From the NCBI GenBank assembly GCA_019090225.1, contig JAHRWI010000066.1, forward strand, positions 1-12,261: a stretch of DNA of 12,261 bases, in the 5' to 3' direction. The stretch comes from Porticoccaceae bacterium. GTDB taxonomy: Bacteria > Pseudomonadota > Gammaproteobacteria > Pseudomonadales > Porticoccaceae. Of the stretch, positions 1-6,259 are shown piece by piece. The first letter of the stretch is position 1. Every line of letters begins with the position of its first letter. Both the position numbers and the translations under genes were made by a program. The notes beneath the pieces were generated by a model, which was not told where the DNA came from, ran no database searches, and worked only from the letters and a program-made list of their open reading frames with translations.

Positions 1-336
1 CAATTCAATTATTTACTGGAAGATAACTACGCCTTGCAGGCTTTTTCCAATGGCAATAACAAAGAGGACACCACACGCTTTGAATGCCTTACCCACTTCG
101 TGATTCTCGATCAACGCGGCAATACAGGTACCCACCCGTGGAAGGTAACGACCTGTATCAGGGAATATATTGACTACCCCGGCCTCTACGATACCGGCCT
201 GATTGCCATGTATGCAGATTCAAGTACTGATGACAAAAATGCTATCAAAATCGTGGTGAGGGCGGCGGGTATAAATCAGGATAATATCGCTGGTTTGCAT
301 AGCAAGTTTCTGGAGTCGGTAAAATGGCAACAGTAA
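1..336 (+). CDS. Unrecognised protein, C-terminal part (5' end outside the window)
   Basis: The frame is open from base 1 to a TAA at 334-336, giving 111 visible residues, so the true start lies upstream of the window. A TTG at position 34 is only an internal codon, because the frame continues through it. I do not recognise the family. The visible part is soluble-looking, with no membrane segment and mixed charge. It contains aromatic and polar stretches (for example HPWKVTTC near residue 45 of the visible part) and ends in KWQQ. Its last 13 bases overlap the start of the FHA-domain gene downstream, which suggests translational coupling and a shared operon. The function may therefore be linked to the FHA-type membrane protein, but nothing in the sequence says how. 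Confidence 0.7.
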   Translation, partial: QFNYLLEDNYALQAFSNGNNKEDTTRFECLTHFVILDQRGNTGTHPWKVTTCIREYIDYPGLYDTGLIAMYADSSTDDKNAIKIVVRAAGINQDNIAGLHSKFLESVKWQQ

Positions 337-1280
337 TAGTCGAGGTCGGCGGAAAATACCAGAAATTCAGCTTCTCAGATCTGGCTGGTCATTCAGGCCT
401 AAGCATAGGCCGTGCCTTTTCCAACGACATCATCACGCCGGACCCCTATGTCGAGGCGAACCAGTTAGAAATACGTCTCTCTACTGACGAGCAAAGTCAC
501 TGGGCTGTCAGTAATAAAAATAGCACCAACCCTATTTTAGTCAACAACAAAACCATCACAAGCCCCAACTTTAATTTGGCGTCCGGCGACCAGCTCACCA
601 TCGGAAGAACCCAACTAAGGTTTTATACCGAAGACCACGCCATGCCTGATGCCCGGCAATTTTCTTTTACCAACTGGGCTCACAACCAAAAACTGAAACC
701 ACTGTATAGCTGCATCATGCTATCGATTTTATTTGGTGTGATGTTGTGGACAAACTACCTTGAAACACCGGTCGAAATTGAATGGGGAAAGTTAGCCGCC
801 ACAGCTGCCTTCCCGGTCGGCATCAGCTTAGTCTGGGCTTCCCTTTGGTCATTAACCGGCCGCTTTCAAAAAAGTGAACACAGTTTTTTTTCGCAATTAT
901 TTTTCACCGCTTTTTGTTTTAGCTTGCTGATCCTGGCTGGAAATATATATGGCTATGTCGACTACATGTTTTCCAGCGTTGTCGCTGGCGAAATCGTAGA
1001 CTGGTTATTATCCGCACTAATTTTCGGCTTACTGATTGGGTTTAACCTGGCCTTGTTGACCTATAGCCCAAGCGTATTCAAGCAAGGCTTGATTTCCAGC
1101 GCGGCTTTATTTTTTGTAATTTATTTGCTGATGTACCTGAATAAAAATGACTACGACAATACACCTACCCATACCTCTAGCATCAAACCAGCATATGTTC
1201 CGACATCCTTTCCCAAACATATTGACGGGCACATAGAGGGTTACGGTCAATTATTTGAGCGTTTATCTTCGCCTGATTAG
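324..1280 (+). CDS. FHA-like domain protein with about five membrane segments
   Basis: This is a 318-residue protein. Residues about 5-102 resemble a forkhead-associated domain: a β-rich stretch with GR at 29-30, SND at 33-35, an asparagine-rich turn NPILVNN at 69-75, and a closing LTIGRTQLRF strand at 91-100. FHA domains normally bind phosphothreonine. Here the usual Ser and His after the second strand appear replaced (VEANQLEI, residues 43-50), so phosphopeptide binding is uncertain. Hydrophobic segments at about 126-146, 158-178, 187-210, 223-247 and 253-272 predict five membrane passes. A short polar tail with Pro, His and Phe follows (FPKHIDGHIEGYGQLF, 297-312). The ATG at 324 has a GGAG 8 bases upstream, inside the preceding gene. 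The domain assignment is by pattern only. A role as an inner-membrane signalling or scaffold protein is inferred. Confidence 0.7.
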   Translation: MATVIVEVGGKYQKFSFSDLAGHSGLSIGRAFSNDIITPDPYVEANQLEIRLSTDEQSHWAVSNKNSTNPILVNNKTITSPNFNLASGDQLTIGRTQLRFYTEDHAMPDARQFSFTNWAHNQKLKPLYSCIMLSILFGVMLWTNYLETPVEIEWGKLAATAAFPVGISLVWASLWSLTGRFQKSEHSFFSQLFFTAFCFSLLILAGNIYGYVDYMFSSVVAGEIVDWLLSALIFGLLIGFNLALLTYSPSVFKQGLISSAALFFVIYLLMYLNKNDYDNTPTHTSSIKPAYVPTSFPKHIDGHIEGYGQLFERLSSPD

Positions 1281-1491
1281 CGCTTATGTTCCGTAGCCCG
1301 TATTCGCAAACCAATATCGCTTGATGATTTTCCATGCGTTCATCGTCGGTGTTAAAACGTGGAGCTTCTCCGCATCTTGGCTTATCCAGCAACTTACAAG
1401 GACTTTGAATATCCCCGACGTGTGATTAAATCTAAATATGTGACCTATGCCGACTACGATTAAACGTGCTGACTATAAAAACAGAAGGTTT
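1281..1491. other. Intergenic gap between convergent genes, with a short orphan frame
   Basis: This stretch separates the FHA-type gene from the convergent haemoglobin gene. On the + strand the frame at 1356-1463 encodes 35 residues without a start (containing PATYKDFEYPRRVIK) and ends in TAA. The same frame between 1281 and 1355 is open as well, with only one stop at 1353 dividing the two parts. This could be the remnant of a decayed gene or chance. I do not recognise a family in it. An AT-rich hairpin closes the region at 1474-1496. No tRNA or other RNA gene is apparent. Confidence 0.4.
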
Positions 1492-1496
1492 TTATA
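1474..1496. terminator. AT-rich hairpin at the 3' end of the haemoglobin gene
   Basis: A perfect 9-bp inverted repeat, TATAAAAAC and GTTTTTATA, surrounds the 5-base loop AGAAG and overlaps the stop codon of the haemoglobin gene. It sits between two convergent genes, so a bidirectional transcription terminator is a natural reading. The stem is almost entirely A-T and no separate T tract follows it, so it is not a classical intrinsic terminator. It may only be a chance palindrome in AT-rich DNA. Confidence 0.3.
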
Positions 1497-1914
1497 CGCT
1501 TAAACCTCGTTGTTTTTGGCTGGCGGTACGACAACGCTCTGCAGGAACAAACAACTGCTCCATCAAGTAGACCTTAAAACTACTCGCGTAGTTCTGTTCA
1601 TCGACGGCGATTTGCATGCAGGCCAACCAGGCATCCCGCTCAGCGTCTTTGATATCAAGGTGAGCATGGGCTTTAGGAATCATAATCGGCCCATATTTTT
1701 GTGCGAATAACTTTTCACCACCTAGCCAGCCACACAAAAAGCGAAACAGCTTGTCCCTGGAAACTGTCAGATCACCGGGATGCATGGTACGGATAACTTG
1801 CGCTTGCGGCAGCTCGCCCATGACATCATAAAAGCGATCCACCAATTTTCTAATCCCGACCTGGCCCCCTGCGGCCTGGAAGGAAGCATCGCCATCACCG
1901 TAAATTGCTGCCAT
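1492..1914 (-). CDS. Group II truncated haemoglobin
   Basis: This is a 140-residue haem protein of the 2-over-2 globin fold, cytoplasmic, with no signal peptide. Family features in order: an N-terminal SFQAAGG motif (11-17); the B helix with Phe28-Tyr29, where Tyr29 fits the distal B10 tyrosine; the IRTMHPGDL and FLCGWLGG stretches (41-49, 59-66); His83 as the likely proximal F8 haem ligand (five residues before Ile88, as in related globins); and the RDAWLACM signature with Trp96 as the group II Trp G8. The length is typical. Members bind O2, NO or peroxide. Suggested roles are NO or oxidative-stress protection and oxygen delivery to oxygenases; which applies here cannot be told. The start is supported by GAGG four bases upstream. 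It is convergent with the FHA-type gene and divergent from the transferase array. Confidence 0.9.
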   Translation of the reverse strand: MAAIYGDGDASFQAAGGQVGIRKLVDRFYDVMGELPQAQVIRTMHPGDLTVSRDKLFRFLCGWLGGEKLFAQKYGPIMIPKAHAHLDIKDAERDAWLACMQIAVDEQNYASSFKVYLMEQLFVPAERCRTASQKQRGLSV

Positions 1915-2202
1915 AAAGCCTCACCACCTCGCCATTAAATTTGTTTACATACTACCTGAGAGCAAGAGAGATATAGATAGACATAAATCAAAACCTCGCG
2001 CCTAATCCAGCTCCACTCCCTGTGTATCAGAAAACCGTCCATGCCTACTGCTGTTAAAGGCAGCAGCTCCTGCAGCCGGTAGGTTGGCAGTGCTCGTCGT
2101 ATAGATCACAAATCAAAGTCAGCTGCCGGGCACCTGGATTGATCCCGGTCTATTAGAGGGGTCGAAATATACAGTCCACCGCCAAGAATCTCTTGTAAAT
2201 AG

Positions 2203-2221
2203 CACCTCGATAGGTGTACAC
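2203..2221. promoter_or_regulatory. Dyad, candidate operator for the transferase array
   Basis: CACCT-CGAT-AGGTG is a perfect inverted repeat (2203-2216). Overlapping it is the 8-bp perfect palindrome GTGTACAC (2214-2221). It lies just upstream of the candidate -35 element at 2227, a position suited to an activator or to a repressor that excludes RNA polymerase. The regulator is unknown, and no regulator gene is present in the window. Confidence 0.35.
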
Positions 2222-2226
2222 AGCTA

Positions 2227-2254
2227 ATGACAAGCTCAACCGGGCTGTTATTAT
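2227..2254 (+). promoter_or_regulatory. Candidate sigma-70 promoter of the transferase array
   Basis: ATGACA at 2227-2232 matches five of six bases of the -35 consensus. TATTAT at 2249-2254 matches five of six of the -10 consensus. The spacer is 16 bp, near the optimum of 17. Transcription would start near 2261, giving a leader of about 95 bases before the first CoA-transferase start. No other hexamer pair in the region looked equally good by eye. Confidence 0.4.
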
Positions 2255-2355
2255 GTAAACCAACTACACCATAATGCTCACAAGCAAAATCGAATTCGCA
2301 TTGAAGATTTTGGTATTAAAAAAAAGAGCAAAGCAACCACCTACAGGGGTATTTC

Positions 2356-3570
2356 ATGACACGTAAGCATGTTCTGGATGGCGTTAAAGTAATCGATTTC
2401 TCTCACTATGTTGCTGGGCCGCACTGCACCCGGTTAATGGCCGAAGCTGGCGCCGATGTTATTAAGATTGAGGCATTACATGGCGATTCTTCCCGTCACC
2501 TGCCGGTAATGAAAAATGATCGCAGTGGCTATTATATCCAGCACAACCGGGGCAAACGCTGCCTTGGCCTCGACTTACGCACCCAGGAAGCTCAGGACAT
2601 CTGTCATTCGCTGATCAAAGATGCAGATGTTGTCATCGAAAACTTCACACCCGGCGTCATGGCCAAATACAACATGGACTGGGCTGCACTGAGCAAGGTC
2701 AATCCTGATCTGGTGATGTGCTCCATCTCTTGCCTGGGTCAGGAAGGCCCGCTGGCCAGATTTCCGGGTTTTGACTACATCGGTCAGGCATACTCGGGCG
2801 TCATGGGTATGACTGGGCAGGCCGATGGGCCCCCTGCCTTATCTGGCATGGCCTTTGGTGATATTTCCACTGGTGCCCATGCCTATGGCGCGATTGTCAG
2901 CGCCCTGTTCCATAAAGCCAATGGCGGCGGTGGACAGTATCTCGATATGTCCCTGCTTGATTGCCTGTTTAGTTACCATGAAATGAACGTCCAGGTGTAT
3001 GACGCTTCCGGTGGTGCTCTGGTGCCCAAGCGCAGTGGCCATCAGCACTCTTTCGTCGCCCCACTGGGCCTGTTTAAGTGTGGCGATCGCTATCTAATCA
3101 TCGTTGCGATTGGCCCTCAGTGGGTCAATTTGTGCAAGCTTCTGGGTAAAGAAGAATGGATCGATGACCCGCGTTTTGCTGATCCGGTGATCCGCAACGA
3201 AAACCGCGATGAAATTAGCGAAGCGATTGAAGGCTGGCTCGCCACAATAGGTGATCCAGACAAAGCCGTGAAAATCCTCGTCGAGGATAATCATGTTCCA
3301 GCTGCGCCAGTGCTCGATGTGCCAGAGGTCATGGAGCATCCACATATGGTACAACGCGGTATCGTACAAACCATTGATGATCCAAAGTTTGGTAAGGTCA
3401 AAATTCCCGCCTCGCCCATGCGCTTTTCAGAATTCCCCGAGCCGCTGAATTTACAGGCCAGCGGTATCGGAGAGCACAACGCACAAATTCTTATGGATCA
3501 ACTGGGCTATAGTGCTGAAAAAGTTGCGGAATTGACGGGAGCCGGTGTCATAGGTTCAAAAGATACTTAA
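2356..3570 (+). CDS. CaiB/BaiF family III CoA-transferase, copy 1 of 5
   Basis: This 404-residue protein fits the usual length of about 400 for family III CoA-transferases. These move CoA between carboxylic acids through an aspartyl-CoA thioester, forming interlocked ring dimers in the cytoplasm. Seen here: the N-terminal CoA-binding stretch VIDFSHYVAGP (13-23) and VIKIE; the ENFTPGVM motif near residue 95; and AFGDISTGAHAYG with Asp169 (codon 2860-2862), at the same position as the catalytic Asp169 of formyl-CoA transferase. The GGGGQYLDMSLLD segment and the C-terminal GVIGSK ending are also present. The ATG is preceded by AGGGG (2345-2349). It heads the array of five paralogues and is most like copy 2 by eye (shared ALSGMAFG and IVSALFHK). 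The substrate is unknown; formyl-CoA, carnitine-type, racemase-like or other acyl groups are all possible for the fold. Confidence 0.93.
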   Translation: MTRKHVLDGVKVIDFSHYVAGPHCTRLMAEAGADVIKIEALHGDSSRHLPVMKNDRSGYYIQHNRGKRCLGLDLRTQEAQDICHSLIKDADVVIENFTPGVMAKYNMDWAALSKVNPDLVMCSISCLGQEGPLARFPGFDYIGQAYSGVMGMTGQADGPPALSGMAFGDISTGAHAYGAIVSALFHKANGGGGQYLDMSLLDCLFSYHEMNVQVYDASGGALVPKRSGHQHSFVAPLGLFKCGDRYLIIVAIGPQWVNLCKLLGKEEWIDDPRFADPVIRNENRDEISEAIEGWLATIGDPDKAVKILVEDNHVPAAPVLDVPEVMEHPHMVQRGIVQTIDDPKFGKVKIPASPMRFSEFPEPLNLQASGIGEHNAQILMDQLGYSAEKVAELTGAGVIGSKDT

Positions 3571-3702
3571 TTCTTGTTAGATATAAATATACTGACCTTG
3601 GCTTGACTAGGCCCTGGTCAGCGTAGTGCCTGGCCAAGGTGCCACTGGCAAATACTATTATTATAAGAATTGGCTATGAAAATTAGCATTAAGGAATGTG
3701 CA
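3571..3702. repeat. Spacer with nested inverted repeats between copies 1 and 2
   Basis: The 132-bp spacer contains three overlapping perfect inverted repeats: CTGACC (3592-3597) with GGTCAG (3616-3621), CCTTGGC (3596-3602) with GCCAAGG (3633-3639), and TGCCA-C-TGGCA (3640-3650). The first two arm pairs share bases, so the RNA could fold in alternative ways. No T tract follows, so a standard intrinsic terminator is unlikely. An mRNA processing or stability element within the operon, or a protein binding site, is conceivable. It is the longest spacer in the array. Confidence 0.4.
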
Positions 3703-4911
3703 GTGCCCCCAACTCATATACTAAACGGCATTAAGGTCATCGACTTTAGCCACTATGTCGCTGGCCCACACTGCACCCGGCTGCTCGCTCAACACGGTGC
3801 TGAAGTGATCAAGATTGAACGCCTCAGCGGCGACCCGACACGAAAACTGCCGGTACAGAAAGGCGGTACCAGTGGCTGTTTTGTACAACATAACCTCGGC
3901 AAAAAGAGCCTGAGTCTGGATCTGGAAAAACCTGAAGCACAAGGCATTTGTCACGACTTAATTAAAAATGCCGATATCGTTGTTGAGAACTTCACCCCCG
4001 GCACTATGAAACGCCTGAATATGGATTGGGAAACGCTGCAAGCAATTAACCCCAAACTCATCATGTGTTCGGTTTCCTGCATGGGACAGACTGGCCCCTT
4101 AGCCACTTATCCTTGTTTTGATTATATTGGCCAGGCCTATTCCGGCATTATGGGCATGACCGGTGACGAGGGTGGATTCCCTGCCCTGTCAGGCATGGCT
4201 TTTGGCGAAATTTCTACGGGCGCCCATGCCTACGGTGCCATTGTTAGCGCCTTGTTCCACAAGCTCCATGGCGGTGGCGGTCAATATCTGGACATTTCCC
4301 TGCTCGATTGCCTGTTCAGTTATCACGCCATGAACGTCCAGGTTTACGACGCATCAAATGGTGAGATGAACCCCCTGCGCAGCGGCCATCAACACCCCTT
4401 TATTGCACCTCTGGCAATCTATCAATGTAAGGGCGCGTACCTGATTATTATCGCTCTGGGCAAACAGTGGACAAACCTGGTCAAACTGATCGACCGGGAA
4501 GATATGCTTGACGATCCCCGCTTTGCGGATCCGGTAAGTCGCAACGTAAACCGCGCTGAATTAACTGAGGCCATAGAGTTTTGGCTTGACGGCTTTGATG
4601 ATGTAGACGCAGCACTACGCAGCCTTGGTGAAAATCATGTACCCGCCGCGCCGGTGTTAAGTGTTTCCGAAGTGATGTCTCACCCACATATGATAGAGCG
4701 TGGCATCGTCCAAACCATAACAAACAAGCACTTTGGTGATTTGAAAATACCTGCCTCACCTTATCGCTATTCCCTATTCCCTGAACCCCTTGAACTCGAA
4801 GCAGGCTTACTAGGTGAACATAACCACGAGGTTCTGAGCGAACAGCTCGCTTACACCACCGAACAAATACAAATACTCGAAGACAGCGGCGTTTGCTCAA
4901 TAAAACCGTAA
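3703..4911 (+). CDS. CaiB/BaiF family III CoA-transferase, copy 2 of 5, with Glu at the catalytic Asp position
   Basis: The fold and motifs match copy 1 (VIDFSHYVAGPHCTRL, ENFTPGTM, GGGGQYLDISLLD). The nucleophile motif, however, reads AFGEISTG: codon 4207-4209 is GAA, giving Glu169 where the other copies have Asp. I place the start at GTG 3703, because AAGGA (3691-3695) lies seven bases upstream. This start also gives exactly 402 residues, aligns the N terminus with the other copies and puts the Glu at residue 169. In-frame TTG 3670 and ATG 3676 are possible alternatives with weaker upstream signals. The C terminus ends GVCSIKP, not the GVIGSK(N/D) seen in the others. The frame is intact and well conserved, so it is probably expressed. 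Whether it is active, altered in mechanism, or a structural partner for another copy is open. Confidence 0.88.
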   Translation: MPPTHILNGIKVIDFSHYVAGPHCTRLLAQHGAEVIKIERLSGDPTRKLPVQKGGTSGCFVQHNLGKKSLSLDLEKPEAQGICHDLIKNADIVVENFTPGTMKRLNMDWETLQAINPKLIMCSVSCMGQTGPLATYPCFDYIGQAYSGIMGMTGDEGGFPALSGMAFGEISTGAHAYGAIVSALFHKLHGGGGQYLDISLLDCLFSYHAMNVQVYDASNGEMNPLRSGHQHPFIAPLAIYQCKGAYLIIIALGKQWTNLVKLIDREDMLDDPRFADPVSRNVNRAELTEAIEFWLDGFDDVDAALRSLGENHVPAAPVLSVSEVMSHPHMIERGIVQTITNKHFGDLKIPASPYRYSLFPEPLELEAGLLGEHNHEVLSEQLAYTTEQIQILEDSGVCSIKP

Positions 4912-4983
4912 CGCAAGAAGGCAAGCAAACCGTTAATCAACACTAACGAATCCCTATCTTAAAAATCTAATCAGGAGTTTGCT

Positions 4984-6192
4984 ATGACACAACGAATGCT
5001 GGAGGGCTTTAAAGTCATCGACTTTACCCACGTCGTCGCTGGACCACATTGCACCAAAATTCTCGCTGAGCACGGCGCTGAAGTGATAAAAATAGAACCT
5101 CTAGGAGGCGAACTGGCTCGCATGTTACCCATGCACCGGGAAGAACGTAGCGGCTATTTTATTCAGCACAACGTCGGCAAGAAAACTATGGCCATGGATA
5201 TCTCCACGAAAGAAGGTCAGGACATTTGCCATGGACTTATAAAGCAGGCCGATGTAGTCGTGGAAAACTTTTCTCCCGGCGTCATGAAACAACACAATCT
5301 GGACTGGGAGACATTGAAAGAAATTAACCCCGATCTAATCATGTGTTCGATTTCCTGCTTTGGTCAAACCGGCCCACTGTCTCATTTGCCCGGTTATGAC
5401 TGGATTGGGCAGTCCTATGCCGGGATTATCGACCTGACCGGCGAAGCGGGTCGTACGCCAGTATTTGGCGAATACGCCTTCGGCGACGTTTCCACCGGGG
5501 CTCATGCTTATGGGGCTATCGTTACCGCATTGATGCATCGCTTGCGAGGCGGTAAGGGTCAATACATTGATATCTCACTGGTTGAAGTTCTGTTCAGTTA
5601 TCACGAAATGAATGTGCAGGTCTGCACTAGTTCCAAAGGACAGATGGTGGCTAAGCGATCAGGAGCTCACCATGGCATGCTCGCGCCTGTGGGCATCTAC
5701 AAGTGTGGAGAGCGCTTTGTTTTCCTGCTTGGCGTAAATCATCAATGGGCAGGTCTCACCAAAGCCATGGGGCGAGAAGACATGCTTAAAGACCCACGCT
5801 TTAGCGACCTGATTGGGATGGGTCAGCACAAGGATGAAATAAACGCAGCTGTCGAAGAATGGCTCGAATCGGTTGGCGACGCCGATAAGGCTGTGGCAAT
5901 ACTTCAGGAACATGGAGTGCCCTGCGCGCCAATCCTCACCATTCCCGAAGTCATAGAACATCCCCATAGCAAGGCCAGGGGTACGGTAAGAACCGTAAAC
6001 GACGCCATTTTTGGTGAAGTACAAATCCCTCGCACACCGCTGAGATTTTCGGAGTTCCCGGAGCCCCCCGACCTGCGGGCCGGCACGCTGGGACAACATA
6101 ATCACGAGATACTCCGCGAACAACTCAACTACTCTGAACAACAAATAGCAAATCTTGAGACCCAGGGCATTATTGGGTCAAAAAATATCTGA
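4984..6192 (+). CDS. CaiB/BaiF family III CoA-transferase, copy 3 of 5
   Basis: This 402-residue protein has all the family landmarks: VIDFTHVVAGPHC (10-22), which resembles the FTHVxAGP stretch of formyl-CoA transferase; VIKIEP; ENFSPGVM; CSISCFGQTGPLS; and AFGDVSTGAHAYG with the nucleophile Asp168 (codon 5485-5487). Its glycine segment reads GGKGQ where the other copies have GGGGQ. AGGAG at 4973-4977 precedes the ATG by six bases, a strong ribosome binding site. By eye its closest relative in the array is copy 4 (shared YAGIIDL and VFGEYAFGD). It lies 72 bp after copy 2. It is predicted to be a cytoplasmic, dimeric acyl-CoA:carboxylate CoA-transferase of unknown substrate. Confidence 0.93.
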   Translation: MTQRMLEGFKVIDFTHVVAGPHCTKILAEHGAEVIKIEPLGGELARMLPMHREERSGYFIQHNVGKKTMAMDISTKEGQDICHGLIKQADVVVENFSPGVMKQHNLDWETLKEINPDLIMCSISCFGQTGPLSHLPGYDWIGQSYAGIIDLTGEAGRTPVFGEYAFGDVSTGAHAYGAIVTALMHRLRGGKGQYIDISLVEVLFSYHEMNVQVCTSSKGQMVAKRSGAHHGMLAPVGIYKCGERFVFLLGVNHQWAGLTKAMGREDMLKDPRFSDLIGMGQHKDEINAAVEEWLESVGDADKAVAILQEHGVPCAPILTIPEVIEHPHSKARGTVRTVNDAIFGEVQIPRTPLRFSEFPEPPDLRAGTLGQHNHEILREQLNYSEQQIANLETQGIIGSKNI

Positions 6193-6259
6193 GCAAAACT
6201 GATTTCCATTTGACAACTAATCCGGGGCTAAAAAGCCGCCGCATATTGGAGGATTTAGA

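Larger units (their letters stand above)
1915..2355. other. Divergent intergenic region upstream of the transferase array
   Basis: These 441 bases lie between the start of the haemoglobin gene (leftward) and the first CoA-transferase gene (rightward), so they should carry the promoters of both. No convincing coding frame is seen. A perfect 6-bp inverted repeat CTGCTG/CAGCAG with a 7-base loop lies at 2048-2066. A dyad at 2203-2216 and a promoter candidate at 2227-2254 are listed separately. A regulator gene is not encoded here. The length is unusual compared with the other gaps in the window. Confidence 0.6.

Noticed and set aside
1183..1392. 69-codon open frame on the - strand
   Set aside because: It overlaps the 3' end of the FHA-type gene in antisense, has no good ribosome binding site, and half of it mirrors that coding sequence. 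A shadow or a piece of a decayed element is more likely.
4481..4924. 147-codon antisense open frame within copy 2
   Set aside because: It lies almost wholly antisense to a conserved CoA-transferase gene, and its Arg, Cys and Val-rich composition fits a mirror frame.
5659..6144. 161-codon antisense open frame within copy 3
   Set aside because: It is the antisense shadow of a conserved gene. Similar frames appear opposite the other copies, as expected from their shared codon pattern.
6226..6237. GGCT-AAAA-AGCC hairpin between copies 3 and 4 as a terminator
   Set aside because: The stem is only 4 bp and no T tract follows, so it should not stop transcription.
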